From an uncultured Phycisphaerales bacterium (GTDB taxonomy: Bacteria > Planctomycetota > Phycisphaerae > Sedimentisphaerales > Anaerohalosphaeraceae), in assembly GCA_937868095.1 (NCBI GenBank), contig CALMLO010000047.1, forward strand, positions 1 through 47,908: a DNA stretch of 47,908 nt, given 5' to 3'. Shown one piece after another: positions 1 to 7,405 of this stretch. Position numbers and translations under genes: made by a program. Each line of letters begins with the position of its first letter. The stretch's first letter is position 1. The notes under the pieces are model-generated. The model searched no databases and had not been told where the DNA came from. It saw only the letters and a program-made list of their open reading frames with translations.

Positions 1-96
1 CCTTGCAATGCGAGTTTAAGTAAAAAGCAAATGGACTATATCGCAGAGGCGTTGTCAGAAGCAGGCAGCGAGATAAGGAGGAAATATTGGGATTGA
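1..96 (+). CDS. 3' end of a DegT/DnrJ/EryC1-like aminotransferase (partial)
   Basis: The frame open from base 1 encodes 31 residues ending KYWD and a TGA at 94-96. The fragment contains PCNASLSKKQMDYIAEAL, which resembles the C-terminal end of sugar aminotransferases of the DegT/DnrJ/EryC1 family (pattern PCHPSLSxxDVDYI). Its last 10 bases overlap the TTG start of the ATP-grasp gene, as in a translationally coupled operon. Position before an ATP-grasp ligase and a polyprenyl-phosphate sugar transferase supports a role in nucleotide-sugar or surface-polysaccharide synthesis. Family assignment from so short a piece is tentative; most of the gene lies outside the window. Confidence 0.5.
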   Translation, partial: PCNASLSKKQMDYIAEALSEAGSEIRRKYWD

Positions 97-1292
97 AATT
101 GCGAGGAGATAACCCATCTGTTTTTGTTACGTATGGCTGGTGCCGGAGTTCGTATGCGGTTTTGCGGTCGCTTGGGCGCAAAGGCCTAACGGTGCACGTG
201 GGCGATGCTTCCCCTGCGGCGATGTCGCGGTTTTCGCGGTATGCGGCGTCGTTCAGCCGGCTGCCGGATTTTTTTGTTGAGCCGGAGCGGTATATCGACT
301 GTCTGCTGGAGGCGCTGAAAAAAACGGGTGCGGAGATTCTGCTTGCCTGTCATGAAGATGTGGGGCTTGTGAGCCGGTATCGAGAGCGTTTTCCGGAGCA
401 TATTCGGATGGCGGTGCCTTCGTGGGAGAGTTATCAGGCGGCCGAGGATAAACTGCGGCTGATGGAAATTGCCTCTCAATACGGCTGTCCGGTTCCGCGG
501 ACCTATGCGGCTGCGGAATGGGAGCTTGAGAAACTTTCGAAGGAACTTGCGTTTCCTGTCGTTCTGAAAACCCGCATCGGCAACAGTGCGAAAGGGGTGG
601 CGATTGCACACCATGCGGAGGAGTTGAAGGAGAAATACCGTTTTCTGGCGGATACGTATCATTTGGCGGGGGAGCGTCTTCCGTTTCTTCAGGAGTTTCT
701 GCCTGGTCGTGCCGGCGGGGTGTGTGCTGTTTATGACCATGGCCGGCCGCTGGCTTTTTTTGCGGAAGAATATCTTCGCTGCAAAGAGCCGGGCCGCTTC
801 GGCACTTCTACGCTGCGGAGGACGCTTGAGGAGCCGGCCCTTGTGGAAAGCGGCCGTCGGGTTCTGGATGGATTGAAATGGCACGGGCCGGTTCATCTGG
901 ATTTTATTCAGGATGCGGAGGGCGTATATCGGCTGATTGAGTTGAATCCTCGGCCGTGGGGGGCGATGGCGCTGGCGATTTATGCGGGTGTTGATTTTCC
1001 GTGGCTGTGGTATCGGCTGGCGGCGGGGGAGAATCTGACGTTTGCTGACATCAAACCTGCGAAGATAATGTGCCGGTGGATTTTGGGGGACTTTCTTGCT
1101 TTGGGCAATCGCCTTAGGAATGGTTTGTGGGGAGAGGCGGCGCAGATTCTCCGGTGGCATTCGGGTTGTTATCATGATGATTTCACGTGGACGGATCCGT
1201 TTCCTTTTTTTGCTCAGAATCTGGACTATTTGGTCAAGTACATCAAGGCCGGCGGCCGGATGAATCCTGTTACAAAAAATATGGTTCGTTAG
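87..1292 (+). CDS. ATP-grasp domain protein (carboxylate-amine/thiol ligase-like)
   Basis: The 401-residue protein has the order of an ATP-grasp ligase: an N-terminal nucleotide-fold pre-grasp domain, a lid with VVLKTRIGNSAKGVAIAH (about 157-174), and a C-terminal Mg-ATP site with HLDFIQD and ELNPRPWG (about 285-292), the Glu and Asn being the expected metal ligands. ATP-grasp enzymes join a carboxylate to a nucleophile through an acyl-phosphate. Homologues in polysaccharide clusters often have unknown substrates, and none can be named here. The start is TTG at 87, 5 bases after AGGAGG at 76-81. The gene overlaps the upstream aminotransferase end and sits 31 bases before the WecA-like gene, so the three are probably one operon for envelope glycan decoration. 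Family is confident, substrate unknown. Confidence 0.85.
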   Translation: MGLKLRGDNPSVFVTYGWCRSSYAVLRSLGRKGLTVHVGDASPAAMSRFSRYAASFSRLPDFFVEPERYIDCLLEALKKTGAEILLACHEDVGLVSRYRERFPEHIRMAVPSWESYQAAEDKLRLMEIASQYGCPVPRTYAAAEWELEKLSKELAFPVVLKTRIGNSAKGVAIAHHAEELKEKYRFLADTYHLAGERLPFLQEFLPGRAGGVCAVYDHGRPLAFFAEEYLRCKEPGRFGTSTLRRTLEEPALVESGRRVLDGLKWHGPVHLDFIQDAEGVYRLIELNPRPWGAMALAIYAGVDFPWLWYRLAAGENLTFADIKPAKIMCRWILGDFLALGNRLRNGLWGEAAQILRWHSGCYHDDFTWTDPFPFFAQNLDYLVKYIKAGGRMNPVTKNMVR

Positions 1293-1323
1293 CGGCGGTT
1301 TTTGTTTTGCAAGTTTTGCTCCG

Positions 1324-2346
1324 ATGAATTGGATGTGGATTTTTATTTTGAGTTTTGCTGCCGGTCTGGCGGGTACGTGGATGTGCCGGCAAATTGCCTG
1401 TCGTTTTCAGATTATCGATAAGCCGGACAATACTGTGAAAACGCATAGCCGGCCGGTTGCGTATTTGGGGGGAGTGGGTATTCTGGCGGGTTTTGCAGCG
1501 GGGATGGTTTGGGTGTTTCTTAAGGGTGGAAGACCGGCCGGCGGCGGGTGGCTGCTTATGGCTTCTGCGGTGATTTGTCTGGTGGGGCTGGTTGATGATA
1601 TTCGTCCGCTGCTTCCGCGGCAGAAAATCGCGGGGCAAGTTGCGGCGGCGGCGGCGGCTGTCTTTTTTTTAAGGCCGTATTTGAGCGGGGCTTTTCCTTC
1701 GCTGCCGTCGTGGGGTGCGGCGGCGGTTTCGTTCGGGCTGCTGGTTTTTTTTGTGCTGGGGGCTTGTAATTCGGTCAACCTGCTGGATGGGCTGGATGGG
1801 CTTTGCGGCGGGGTGACTTTTTTTATGTGTGCGGGGTTTTTTGTGCTGGCGTGTTTGAGCGGGTCGGCGTACAGTTCGTTTCAGGCGGCCATGGCCGTGT
1901 GTTTGGCGGGCGGAACGGCGGGTTTCCTCGTTTTCAATTATCCGCCGGCTGTGATTTTTATGGGGGATGCGGGCTCTCTGCTGATTGGGCTGATTCTGAC
2001 GTGCGAGATGATTTTGTTTCTGCTGGAGGGGCCGGCGGCCTTTTTGGCGTCTCTGTTTATTTTCGGTCTGCCGATTCTGGATACGTCGGTGGCCATTCTT
2101 CGGCGTGCTCTCAATTGCCGGCCGCTGTTTGCTGCCGACCGCGGGCATATTTACGACCAGTTTGTTGACCGGGGGCTGTCTAAAACGCAGTCTATCTGGG
2201 CCTGTTACGGGCTGAGCGTGCTGTTTTCGGCTATTGGTCTTTTTGGATACAAAATCGGCCTCAAGTGGGCCGTTCCTCTTTACTTGCTCACCGCTTTGGT
2301 GTCTTTCCTGCTTCTTTGGAGGCAGGGCTTCCTCAAAAAAATCTGA
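1324..2346 (+). CDS. MraY/WecA/TagO-family polyprenyl-phosphate sugar-1-phosphate transferase
   Basis: This is a 340-residue polytopic membrane protein of the glycosyltransferase-4 (PNPT) family, which transfers HexNAc-1-phosphate from a UDP-sugar to undecaprenyl phosphate, the first step of lipid-linked polysaccharide synthesis. Visible motifs in order are YLGGVGIL, VGLVDDIRPL (Mg/catalytic Asp pair), NSVNLLDGLDGL, NYPPAVIFMGDAGSLLIG, and HIYDQFVDRGLSKTQS in place of the usual HIHH loop. About ten hydrophobic segments alternate with short loops. The Asp-rich loops and absence of a pentapeptide-specific MraY C-terminus favour a WecA/TagO-type enzyme over peptidoglycan MraY. It follows the ATP-grasp gene by 31 bases and probably primes the glycan made by that operon. 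No strong ribosome binding site precedes the ATG. Confidence 0.9.
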   Translation: MNWMWIFILSFAAGLAGTWMCRQIACRFQIIDKPDNTVKTHSRPVAYLGGVGILAGFAAGMVWVFLKGGRPAGGGWLLMASAVICLVGLVDDIRPLLPRQKIAGQVAAAAAAVFFLRPYLSGAFPSLPSWGAAAVSFGLLVFFVLGACNSVNLLDGLDGLCGGVTFFMCAGFFVLACLSGSAYSSFQAAMAVCLAGGTAGFLVFNYPPAVIFMGDAGSLLIGLILTCEMILFLLEGPAAFLASLFIFGLPILDTSVAILRRALNCRPLFAADRGHIYDQFVDRGLSKTQSIWACYGLSVLFSAIGLFGYKIGLKWAVPLYLLTALVSFLLLWRQGFLKKI

Positions 2347-2453
2347 CTGTTCTGTTTCCTGCCGTTATTTTCCGAAATTATCAGACCCGTTATATTCCGG
2401 GTGTCTTCGTATGAACAGCCCTAATACAGACAGGGTATATCCATATAAAAACC

Positions 2454-2482
2454 TTGAATTAGAAGTTGGTTTTTGGTAAAAT
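2454..2482 (+). promoter_or_regulatory. Candidate sigma70-type promoter for the beta-helix gene
   Basis: TTGAAT at 2454-2459 and TAAAAT at 2477-2482 are separated by 17 bases. Transcription would begin near 2489, giving a leader of about 45 bases before the ATG at 2534. Seen by eye only; the boxes are good matches with ideal spacing. Confidence 0.55.
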
Positions 2483-2533
2483 GAATGACTTGGATATTAT
2501 TGGGTTGAGGATTTAGATAGGAGGGCAGTGAAA

Positions 2534-3892
2534 ATGAAAAGTTTGAGGGCGGCTGTCGGGTTGGGGGTGTTTTTGACTTTTTCATCTTTGATTTCTGCGG
2601 AGGTTTTGCCGGATTTCAATAGAGATGGTTTCGTGAATCTGCCGGATCTTTCGATACTGTCGGAGTACTGGCTGGCGTCGGCGTCGGTTTCACGTCGTTA
2701 TCCGTTTGCTGTGACGGTGGCGGCTTCTAACGCCTCTGCGGAGGAGAAGGCCGTGGCGGATTTTGTCTGTGACGGGGCCGATGACCAGGAAGAAATCAAT
2801 GCGGCTTATGCGCTTATCCAGACGTACACCAGCGACACGATGGGCTATACGGGTACGCATATAGGGGGGAAGATTCAGTTGTCGGCCGGCGTGTTCAATT
2901 GTTCTGCTCCGATTGTTTTTGACGGGCCGGCGCCAGTGTCGATAGAGGGGGTTGGTTTTCAGAGCCGCTGGCCGTCGTCCGGCTTTCGGCCGGCCGGCAC
3001 AGTGATTCGCTGCGCAGACCAGATGAATAATTACCTGATGATGTGGACTGGAGATACCAGCCAGGCAGATTCAAACGGCTGGTCATGCGGCTATATCCGG
3101 GGTATTTGGTTTGAAGGAAACGGCGCCAAACAGACGTATGGAAGTATTCCTAAAGACCTTTCTCTCGGTATTAGTATTGGTATTTTCATTTACAATCGCG
3201 GGGATACCTATATCGAAAATTGCATGTTTCACGGTTTTCGGCACGACTTTGCTATTATGATGGAGAATCATGGGTCGTGGATTACCGGTTGTGATTTAGA
3301 GGATAATTATGGTGGAGATTTATGTATAAGTGGAGGACGATATTTTATCTATTCAAACCATTTCGCACGCAACGGCGCTTACTTGGGGCGGAGTAGCATT
3401 CTTTCCTGGACACCACAGGCAAAAATCATAGGAAATAATTTTGATGATGTTGGTGGGAAGATCATCGATGGTGCTGCTAATTCGGATGATATAATAATTA
3501 GCCATAACACCTTCAACGGGTGGGCGAAGAAAGTGAGCACTGGGGAAACAGCCATCCGCCTGCGGAGTGGTCAGGAAAATGTTGTCATTTCCGGCAATAT
3601 CTTCAACGGCAAAGCCGGTACTTACCCTTACGCACACTATGGGGTTTATTCCAGTTCGTCTGATGCGCTTGTGCGGGCGGTCATCAGCGGCAATACGTTT
3701 GAAAATATTGCGGCGGCGGATATTGCTCTGGCGGGCAGTCTGACGCAATGCAGCATTGCTGATAATGTTGGCTCCGGTGCGGCGGCCTTCACGGGCGAAA
3801 AGACCAACTGCAATATTCACGACAACAATTTTGCCGGCATCACTACCATCACCGGCGCGGCGGCCAACTGCAATATTCACGATAACTATTGA
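2534..3892 (+). CDS. Secreted right-handed beta-helix protein with N-terminal dockerin-like motif
   Basis: The protein starts with a signal peptide (basic MKSLR, hydrophobic core, SLISA cleavage region). Next comes DFNRDGFVNLPDLSILSEYW, the calcium-loop-plus-helix motif common in secreted planctomycete proteins and related to dockerin repeats. The remainder has many short N/D/G-rich repeats (for example ISGNTFEN, CNIHDNNF, CNIHDNY), consistent with a pectate-lyase-like parallel beta-helix; the last two rungs are near-identical at DNA level (about 3806 and 3867). Such folds usually bind or cleave polysaccharides, but no catalytic residues can be assigned. ATG at 2534 was chosen over the in-frame GTG at 2528 because AGGAGGG (2519-2525) lies 8 bases before the ATG but only 2 before the GTG. 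The gene stands alone between a promoter and a terminator. Confidence 0.8.
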   Translation: MKSLRAAVGLGVFLTFSSLISAEVLPDFNRDGFVNLPDLSILSEYWLASASVSRRYPFAVTVAASNASAEEKAVADFVCDGADDQEEINAAYALIQTYTSDTMGYTGTHIGGKIQLSAGVFNCSAPIVFDGPAPVSIEGVGFQSRWPSSGFRPAGTVIRCADQMNNYLMMWTGDTSQADSNGWSCGYIRGIWFEGNGAKQTYGSIPKDLSLGISIGIFIYNRGDTYIENCMFHGFRHDFAIMMENHGSWITGCDLEDNYGGDLCISGGRYFIYSNHFARNGAYLGRSSILSWTPQAKIIGNNFDDVGGKIIDGAANSDDIIISHNTFNGWAKKVSTGETAIRLRSGQENVVISGNIFNGKAGTYPYAHYGVYSSSSDALVRAVISGNTFENIAAADIALAGSLTQCSIADNVGSGAAAFTGEKTNCNIHDNNFAGITTITGAAANCNIHDNY

Positions 3893-3940
3893 ACCGCCGG
3901 GCAGGAAGGCAACGCCAAATGCCGGCCGGCTGATTTTGAC

Positions 3941-3974
3941 GGCCTTCTGCTGCGGATGCAGCCGGAGGCCTTTT
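3941..3974 (+). terminator. Rho-independent terminator-like hairpin after the beta-helix gene
   Basis: Arms 3941-3953 and 3958-3970 pair over 13 positions with two imperfect positions, one of them G-T, closing on a GGAT loop and followed by four T. It lies about 50 bases after the beta-helix stop codon. The rest of the 295-base gap up to the next gene shows nothing recognisable. Confidence 0.55.
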
Positions 3975-4187
3975 GGCTGATTGGGCCGGCCGTGTGAAAA
4001 GCATCTTCTTTTCACGCAAAACCATTTCAATAATATTTTTCCCATTTGTGATGACCCAGCCGGAGAGATTATTTTTTCATTTTCTGTGGAAGAATGCTTT
4101 TTTTACTTTTGCTTTCTGGCAAGCCGCCTCTTTTTTTGTTAAACTTGAGCAAAAGAAAGTCAAAGCCGCATTTCAGAGGGGTTTTGT

Positions 4188-5324
4188 ATGAAAACACGCA
4201 AAGTCTGTTATTACACCAATATTAATCAAATTCCTCACTTGTCCGAGGAAGAAAAGCAGAAACTTGAGCCGATCGCAGAACGGTTTCCTTTTCGCGGCAA
4301 TGATTATTATCTGTCGCTGATTAATTGGGATGATCCGGCCGATCCGATTCGTCGCACTATTATTCCCAGTGCTGATGAACTGGAGCCGTGGGGGCGTCCC
4401 GATCCGTCGGATGAACATGCTTATACGGTGCTGCCTGGGGTAGAGCATAAATACAACAGTACGGTTCTGCTGCTGGTCAGCCGGGTGTGCGACGGGATTT
4501 GCCGATACTGTTTTCGCAAGCGTCTGTTCGGTCAGGAGAAAGAGGACGTCCTCCGCGATTTGCCGGCGGCGCTGGAGTATATCCGCTCGCATCCGGAAGT
4601 GACCAATGTCCTGTTGACCGGCGGGGACCCTTTGGTTTTGACGACGCAGAAGCTGGAACGGATTCTTACGTCTCTGCGTCAGATTCCTCATGTGCAGATT
4701 ATCCGCATTGGGACGCGGATGCCGGTTTTCAATCCGTATCGGATTCTTGATGATGTGGAGCTGCTGGATTTGCTGAGCCGATGTTCCCTGCCGGATAAAA
4801 GAGTCTATGTGATGACTCACTTCAGCCATCCGCGCGAACTGACGCCCGCGGCTTTGGAGGCGGCGGAGCGGCTTCAGAGGGCAGGCGTGATTCTCTGCAA
4901 CCAGTGTCCGCTTATCCGAGGTGTGAATGACAACCCCCAGACACTGGCTTGTCTGATGCGAAAATGTTCGTTTGCGGGTATTGTTCCGTACTATTTGTTT
5001 CAATGCCGGCCGGCTTTGGGCAACCGTGCCTATACGGTGCCGATTGAGGAAGGGTATGATATTCTCATGCGGGCCAGCGCGATGGTTTCCGGTCTGGCCA
5101 AACGGCTTCGCTTTGTGATGTCTCACTCCACAGGCAAACTGGAAATCCTGGCCAAAATTGACGGGCAGATTTACTTCAAATACCATCGTGCGGCTGATGA
5201 TAAAGACAGCGGACGAATTCTTGTTTGCCGTTCCAATCCGCAGGCCTGCTGGCTGGATGATTATGAGGATGTAAGCCGCGATTATCCGGAAAGTGAGCCC
5301 TATCATCTTTATGGGCCGGAGTAA
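4188..5324 (+). CDS. KamA-family radical SAM enzyme (lysine 2,3-aminomutase-like)
   Basis: The 378-residue protein carries the radical SAM cluster motif CDGICRYC (Cys101, 105, 108; CxxxCxxC) followed by FRKR, the hallmark of lysine 2,3-aminomutase relatives. Further family features are VTNVLLTGGDPL (SAM-binding GGDP), HVQIIRIGTRMPV, VMTHFSHPRELT, NQCPLIRGVND and MSHSTGKLEI, whose Lys is the expected PLP-binding residue. LAM-type enzymes shift an alpha-amino group to the beta position using SAM and PLP. This protein is shorter than clostridial LAM (about 416 residues) and longer than EpmB, and no efp, epmA or beta-lysine acetyltransferase gene is adjacent, so its substrate is uncertain. The ATG follows a purine-rich AGAGGGG. 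It is a single gene, convergent with hisF. Confidence 0.85.
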   Translation: MKTRKVCYYTNINQIPHLSEEEKQKLEPIAERFPFRGNDYYLSLINWDDPADPIRRTIIPSADELEPWGRPDPSDEHAYTVLPGVEHKYNSTVLLLVSRVCDGICRYCFRKRLFGQEKEDVLRDLPAALEYIRSHPEVTNVLLTGGDPLVLTTQKLERILTSLRQIPHVQIIRIGTRMPVFNPYRILDDVELLDLLSRCSLPDKRVYVMTHFSHPRELTPAALEAAERLQRAGVILCNQCPLIRGVNDNPQTLACLMRKCSFAGIVPYYLFQCRPALGNRAYTVPIEEGYDILMRASAMVSGLAKRLRFVMSHSTGKLEILAKIDGQIYFKYHRAADDKDSGRILVCRSNPQACWLDDYEDVSRDYPESEPYHLYGPE

Positions 5325-5449
5325 TCGCTCTGTTTTTTGGGTTGACCGCCGACCGGGCAGAACCCACAGGGGCGAGAATCTGATTTTCTAATTTCTGATT
5401 AGTTTTTGATGCCGGAGAAAGAATGGTTTTAAGATTTTCCGGCGGCGGC

Positions 5450-6220
5450 TTAAGAAAGCGGGCGAACGGGGACCTTCCGCTGAGCCAAGAAGTCCTTTAC
5501 CTGGCGGATGGAATAAGTGCCGTAATGAAAGATGGAGGCGGCCAGGACGGCATCGGCTTTGCCTTTGTCAATCACTTCGAAGATGCTCTCGAGTGTGCCG
5601 GCGCCGCCGGAGGCAATCACGGGGATATCGACGGCTTCCGCAACAGCCCTGGTCAGCTCCACATCATAGCCGGCCTTGGTTCCGTCGGCGTCCATGCTTG
5701 TCAAAAGGATTTCGCCGGCTCCCAGCTGCTGGGCGCGGACAGCCCAGTCCACGGCATCCAGGTCGGTCGGGACGGAGCCGGCGTTTACGCATACATGCCA
5801 GCGGGATGTGCTGTCGACAGCTCGGCGGGCATCGACAGCCAAGACGACGCATTGGCTGCCGAATTGCTCGGCTGCCTGAGAAATCAGAGAGGGATTTCGG
5901 ACGGCGGCGGTATTGATGGAGCATTTGTCGGCTCCGCTTCGAAGCAGAAGCCGGATTTCCTCTGCGGAGGAAATGCCGCCGCCTACGGTGAAAGGAATAA
6001 AGACTTTTTCTGCGACTTTCTCCACCATTTCGACTATGGTTTTTCGGGAGCGAATGGTTGCGGTGATGTCCAGAAAGACCAGTTCGTCAGCCCCTTCGTC
6101 GCTGTAGCGTGCTCCTAATTCGACCGGGTCTCCGGCATCACGCAAATTCAGGAAATTGATGCCTTTTACAACGCGGTTGTCTTTGACATCCAGACAGGGA
6201 ATGATTCGTTTGGTCAGCAT
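5450..6220 (-). CDS. hisF: Imidazole glycerol phosphate synthase subunit HisF
   Basis: HisF is the cyclase subunit of histidine biosynthesis. It uses ammonia from HisH to turn PRFAR into imidazole glycerol phosphate and AICAR. The 256-residue sequence is a full-length (beta/alpha)8 barrel: [20 protein letters not shown] with catalytic Asp11, [20 protein letters not shown] with the second catalytic Asp, and the phosphate-binding VIASGGAG near the end. The ATG at 6220 matches the conserved N-terminus; an upstream in-frame ATG at 6241 would add seven non-conserved residues. The start overlaps the hisH stop (ATGCTGA), so the pair is translationally coupled. No other his genes lie in the window. 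Confidence 0.97.
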   Translation of the reverse strand: MLTKRIIPCLDVKDNRVVKGINFLNLRDAGDPVELGARYSDEGADELVFLDITATIRSRKTIVEMVEKVAEKVFIPFTVGGGISSAEEIRLLLRSGADKCSINTAAVRNPSLISQAAEQFGSQCVVLAVDARRAVDSTSRWHVCVNAGSVPTDLDAVDWAVRAQQLGAGEILLTSMDADGTKAGYDVELTRAVAEAVDIPVIASGGAGTLESIFEVIDKGKADAVLAASIFHYGTYSIRQVKDFLAQRKVPVRPLS

Positions 6221-6837
6221 GGGCAGCGGCCTTTGCGGCAATAGGCAGCGAAATTTTTCAAAAATTTGAGTCCGTCGGCGGCGCTTTTTTCGGGATGAAA
6301 CTGACAGCCGAAGATATTGTTTTTTTGAACAGCCGCCGGCAGGTCGAGCCCATAATGGGTTTTGGCGACTCGAGCAGCAGAGTCGGAAATCTCGGCGTAA
6401 AAAGAATGAGCGAAGGCAAAATATCTGCCTGGCCGCATGTCCTCTAAGAGTGCCATTCCGGCCGGAATCTCGACGTAGTTCCAGCCCATGTGCGGGATTG
6501 TCAGACCTAATGTTTTAGGAATGGGAACTACCTTGCCTGCTATCAGTCCCAGACATCGATGGGTGCCCATTTCGTAAGATTCCTCAAATAACAGCTGATA
6601 ACCTACGCAAATGCCCAGCAGGGGTTTGCCGGCCTGTGCCTCCTGACGAATCACTTCCGCAAGGGGGGCGAGTTTTTGCATAGCATAGCCGCTGGCCCCT
6701 ACGCCGGGTAAAATCAGACCTTCTGAACGGCGGATTTCCTGCGGCTCGCACGAAACCTGAATGTCTGAGCCGATGTATCGGAATGCATTGATCACACTCC
6801 GCACATTTCCAACACCATAATCGATAATCACCAGCAT
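6214..6837 (-). CDS. hisH: Imidazole glycerol phosphate synthase glutaminase subunit HisH
   Basis: HisH is the class I glutamine amidotransferase that hydrolyses glutamine and channels ammonia to HisF. The 207-residue protein has [15 protein letters not shown] (oxyanion region), [11 protein letters not shown], nucleophile GICVGYQLL (Cys77), and QFHPEKS with catalytic His181 and Glu183. Length and motif order match the family. The ATG at 6837 gives the standard N-terminus; a TTG three codons upstream (6846) is possible, and neither has a clear ribosome binding site. The gene directly precedes and overlaps hisF. The two form a dedicated subunit operon here rather than part of a full his operon. 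Confidence 0.96.
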   Translation of the reverse strand: MLVIIDYGVGNVRSVINAFRYIGSDIQVSCEPQEIRRSEGLILPGVGASGYAMQKLAPLAEVIRQEAQAGKPLLGICVGYQLLFEESYEMGTHRCLGLIAGKVVPIPKTLGLTIPHMGWNYVEIPAGMALLEDMRPGRYFAFAHSFYAEISDSAARVAKTHYGLDLPAAVQKNNIFGCQFHPEKSAADGLKFLKNFAAYCRKGRCPC

Positions 6838-6976
6838 AGAAACCAATCTTGAAAGAAGGCAAAATCATTCGAAAGCAAACTTGCCGACTTTTTGAACGAG
6901 CTGACGGGCCAGGCTGTGTCTGCTGCCAGAATAAGCCGCCTTGTCTGTGTACAAGTCCGCCCTGTCCGCTTTTGTG

Positions 6977-7092
6977 CCGCCTTCGGCGTGTCGAACCCGC
7001 GTGAAAAATGCTTCGCATTTTTGCGTGTTCTCATCCCGCCCTGCGTCTTCCCAAGTCCCTGCATAACTGTACAACGGAGAGGGCGGGATTCG
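6977..7092. repeat. Direct repeat, copy 1 (tRNA-linked duplication)
   Basis: Bases 6977-7092 match 7102-7217 at a constant offset of 125 with a single difference (G7038 versus A7163). The last 17 bases (7076-7092) are a copy of the 3' end of the adjacent tRNA-Ser (acceptor 3' strand plus half the T arm on the minus strand). The copy includes an A/T-rich hairpin, AAAAATGC-TTC-GCATTTTT, at about 7004-7022. No protein-like reading frame is convincing here. Confidence 0.9.
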
Positions 7093-7101
7093 CTTCGCGG
7101 C

Positions 7102-7217
7102 CCGCCTTCGGCGTGTCGAACCCGCGTGAAAAATGCTTCGCATTTTTGCGTGTTCTCATCCCACCCTGCGTCTTCCCAAGTCCCTGCATAACTGTACAAC
7201 GGAGAGGGCGGGATTCG
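7102..7217. repeat. Direct repeat, copy 2 (overlaps tRNA-Ser 3' end)
   Basis: This is the second copy of the 116-base unit. Its last 17 bases (7201-7217) are the genuine 3' end of tRNA-Ser. The internal hairpin at 7129-7147 (8-bp stem, TTC loop, T5 on the minus strand) is the first structure downstream of the tRNA and could serve as its terminator. Together with copy 1 it fills the 350-base gap between hisH and the tRNA gene. Confidence 0.9.
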
Positions 7218-7287
7218 AACCCGCGGTGCCCCAAAGGGGCACACTGGTTTTCGAAACCAGCTCGATCAGCCGCTCCGACACCTCTCC
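7200..7287 (-). tRNA. tRNA-Ser(CGA)
   Basis: On the minus strand the 88-base sequence folds as a class II tRNA. The acceptor stem is GGAGAGG/CCTCTCC with discriminator G at 7200. The anticodon arm is CTGGT-TTCGAAA-ACCAG, giving anticodon CGA for UCG serine codons. A long variable arm (GTGCCCC TTT GGGGCAC) is diagnostic of tRNA-Ser, and the T arm is CGCGG-GTTCGAAT-CCCGC-like. The 3' CCA is not encoded. Its 3' end is duplicated 125 bases downstream, see the repeat entries. Confidence 0.95.
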
Positions 7288-7405
7288 AAAAAAGGCGAAA
7301 CTATCCTGTTTGGCCTTGCGTGCTGTTTACCATATCATTTTTGAGAGATTTTTGCAATTGTTAAGGCGGTTTTTCCAGCGGGATTGCGGCAGATTTATGG
7401 TCGGA

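Noticed and set aside
186..1175. 329-codon minus-strand frame
   Set aside because: It is fully inside the ATP-grasp gene, Arg/Pro/Gln-rich and without recognisable domains.
5325..5449. Possible terminator between kamA-like gene and hisF
   Set aside because: GGGTT/AACCC arms are only 5 bp with a long loop and no T run on the relevant side.
6977..7217. Possible CRISPR-like repeats
   Set aside because: Only two long copies, adjacent to and including tRNA sequence, with no spacer-repeat pattern.
6828..7364. Several frames of 60-140 codons through the tRNA-linked repeats
   Set aside because: They arise from the duplicated tRNA-flanking DNA, overlap the tRNA gene and have no ribosome binding site.
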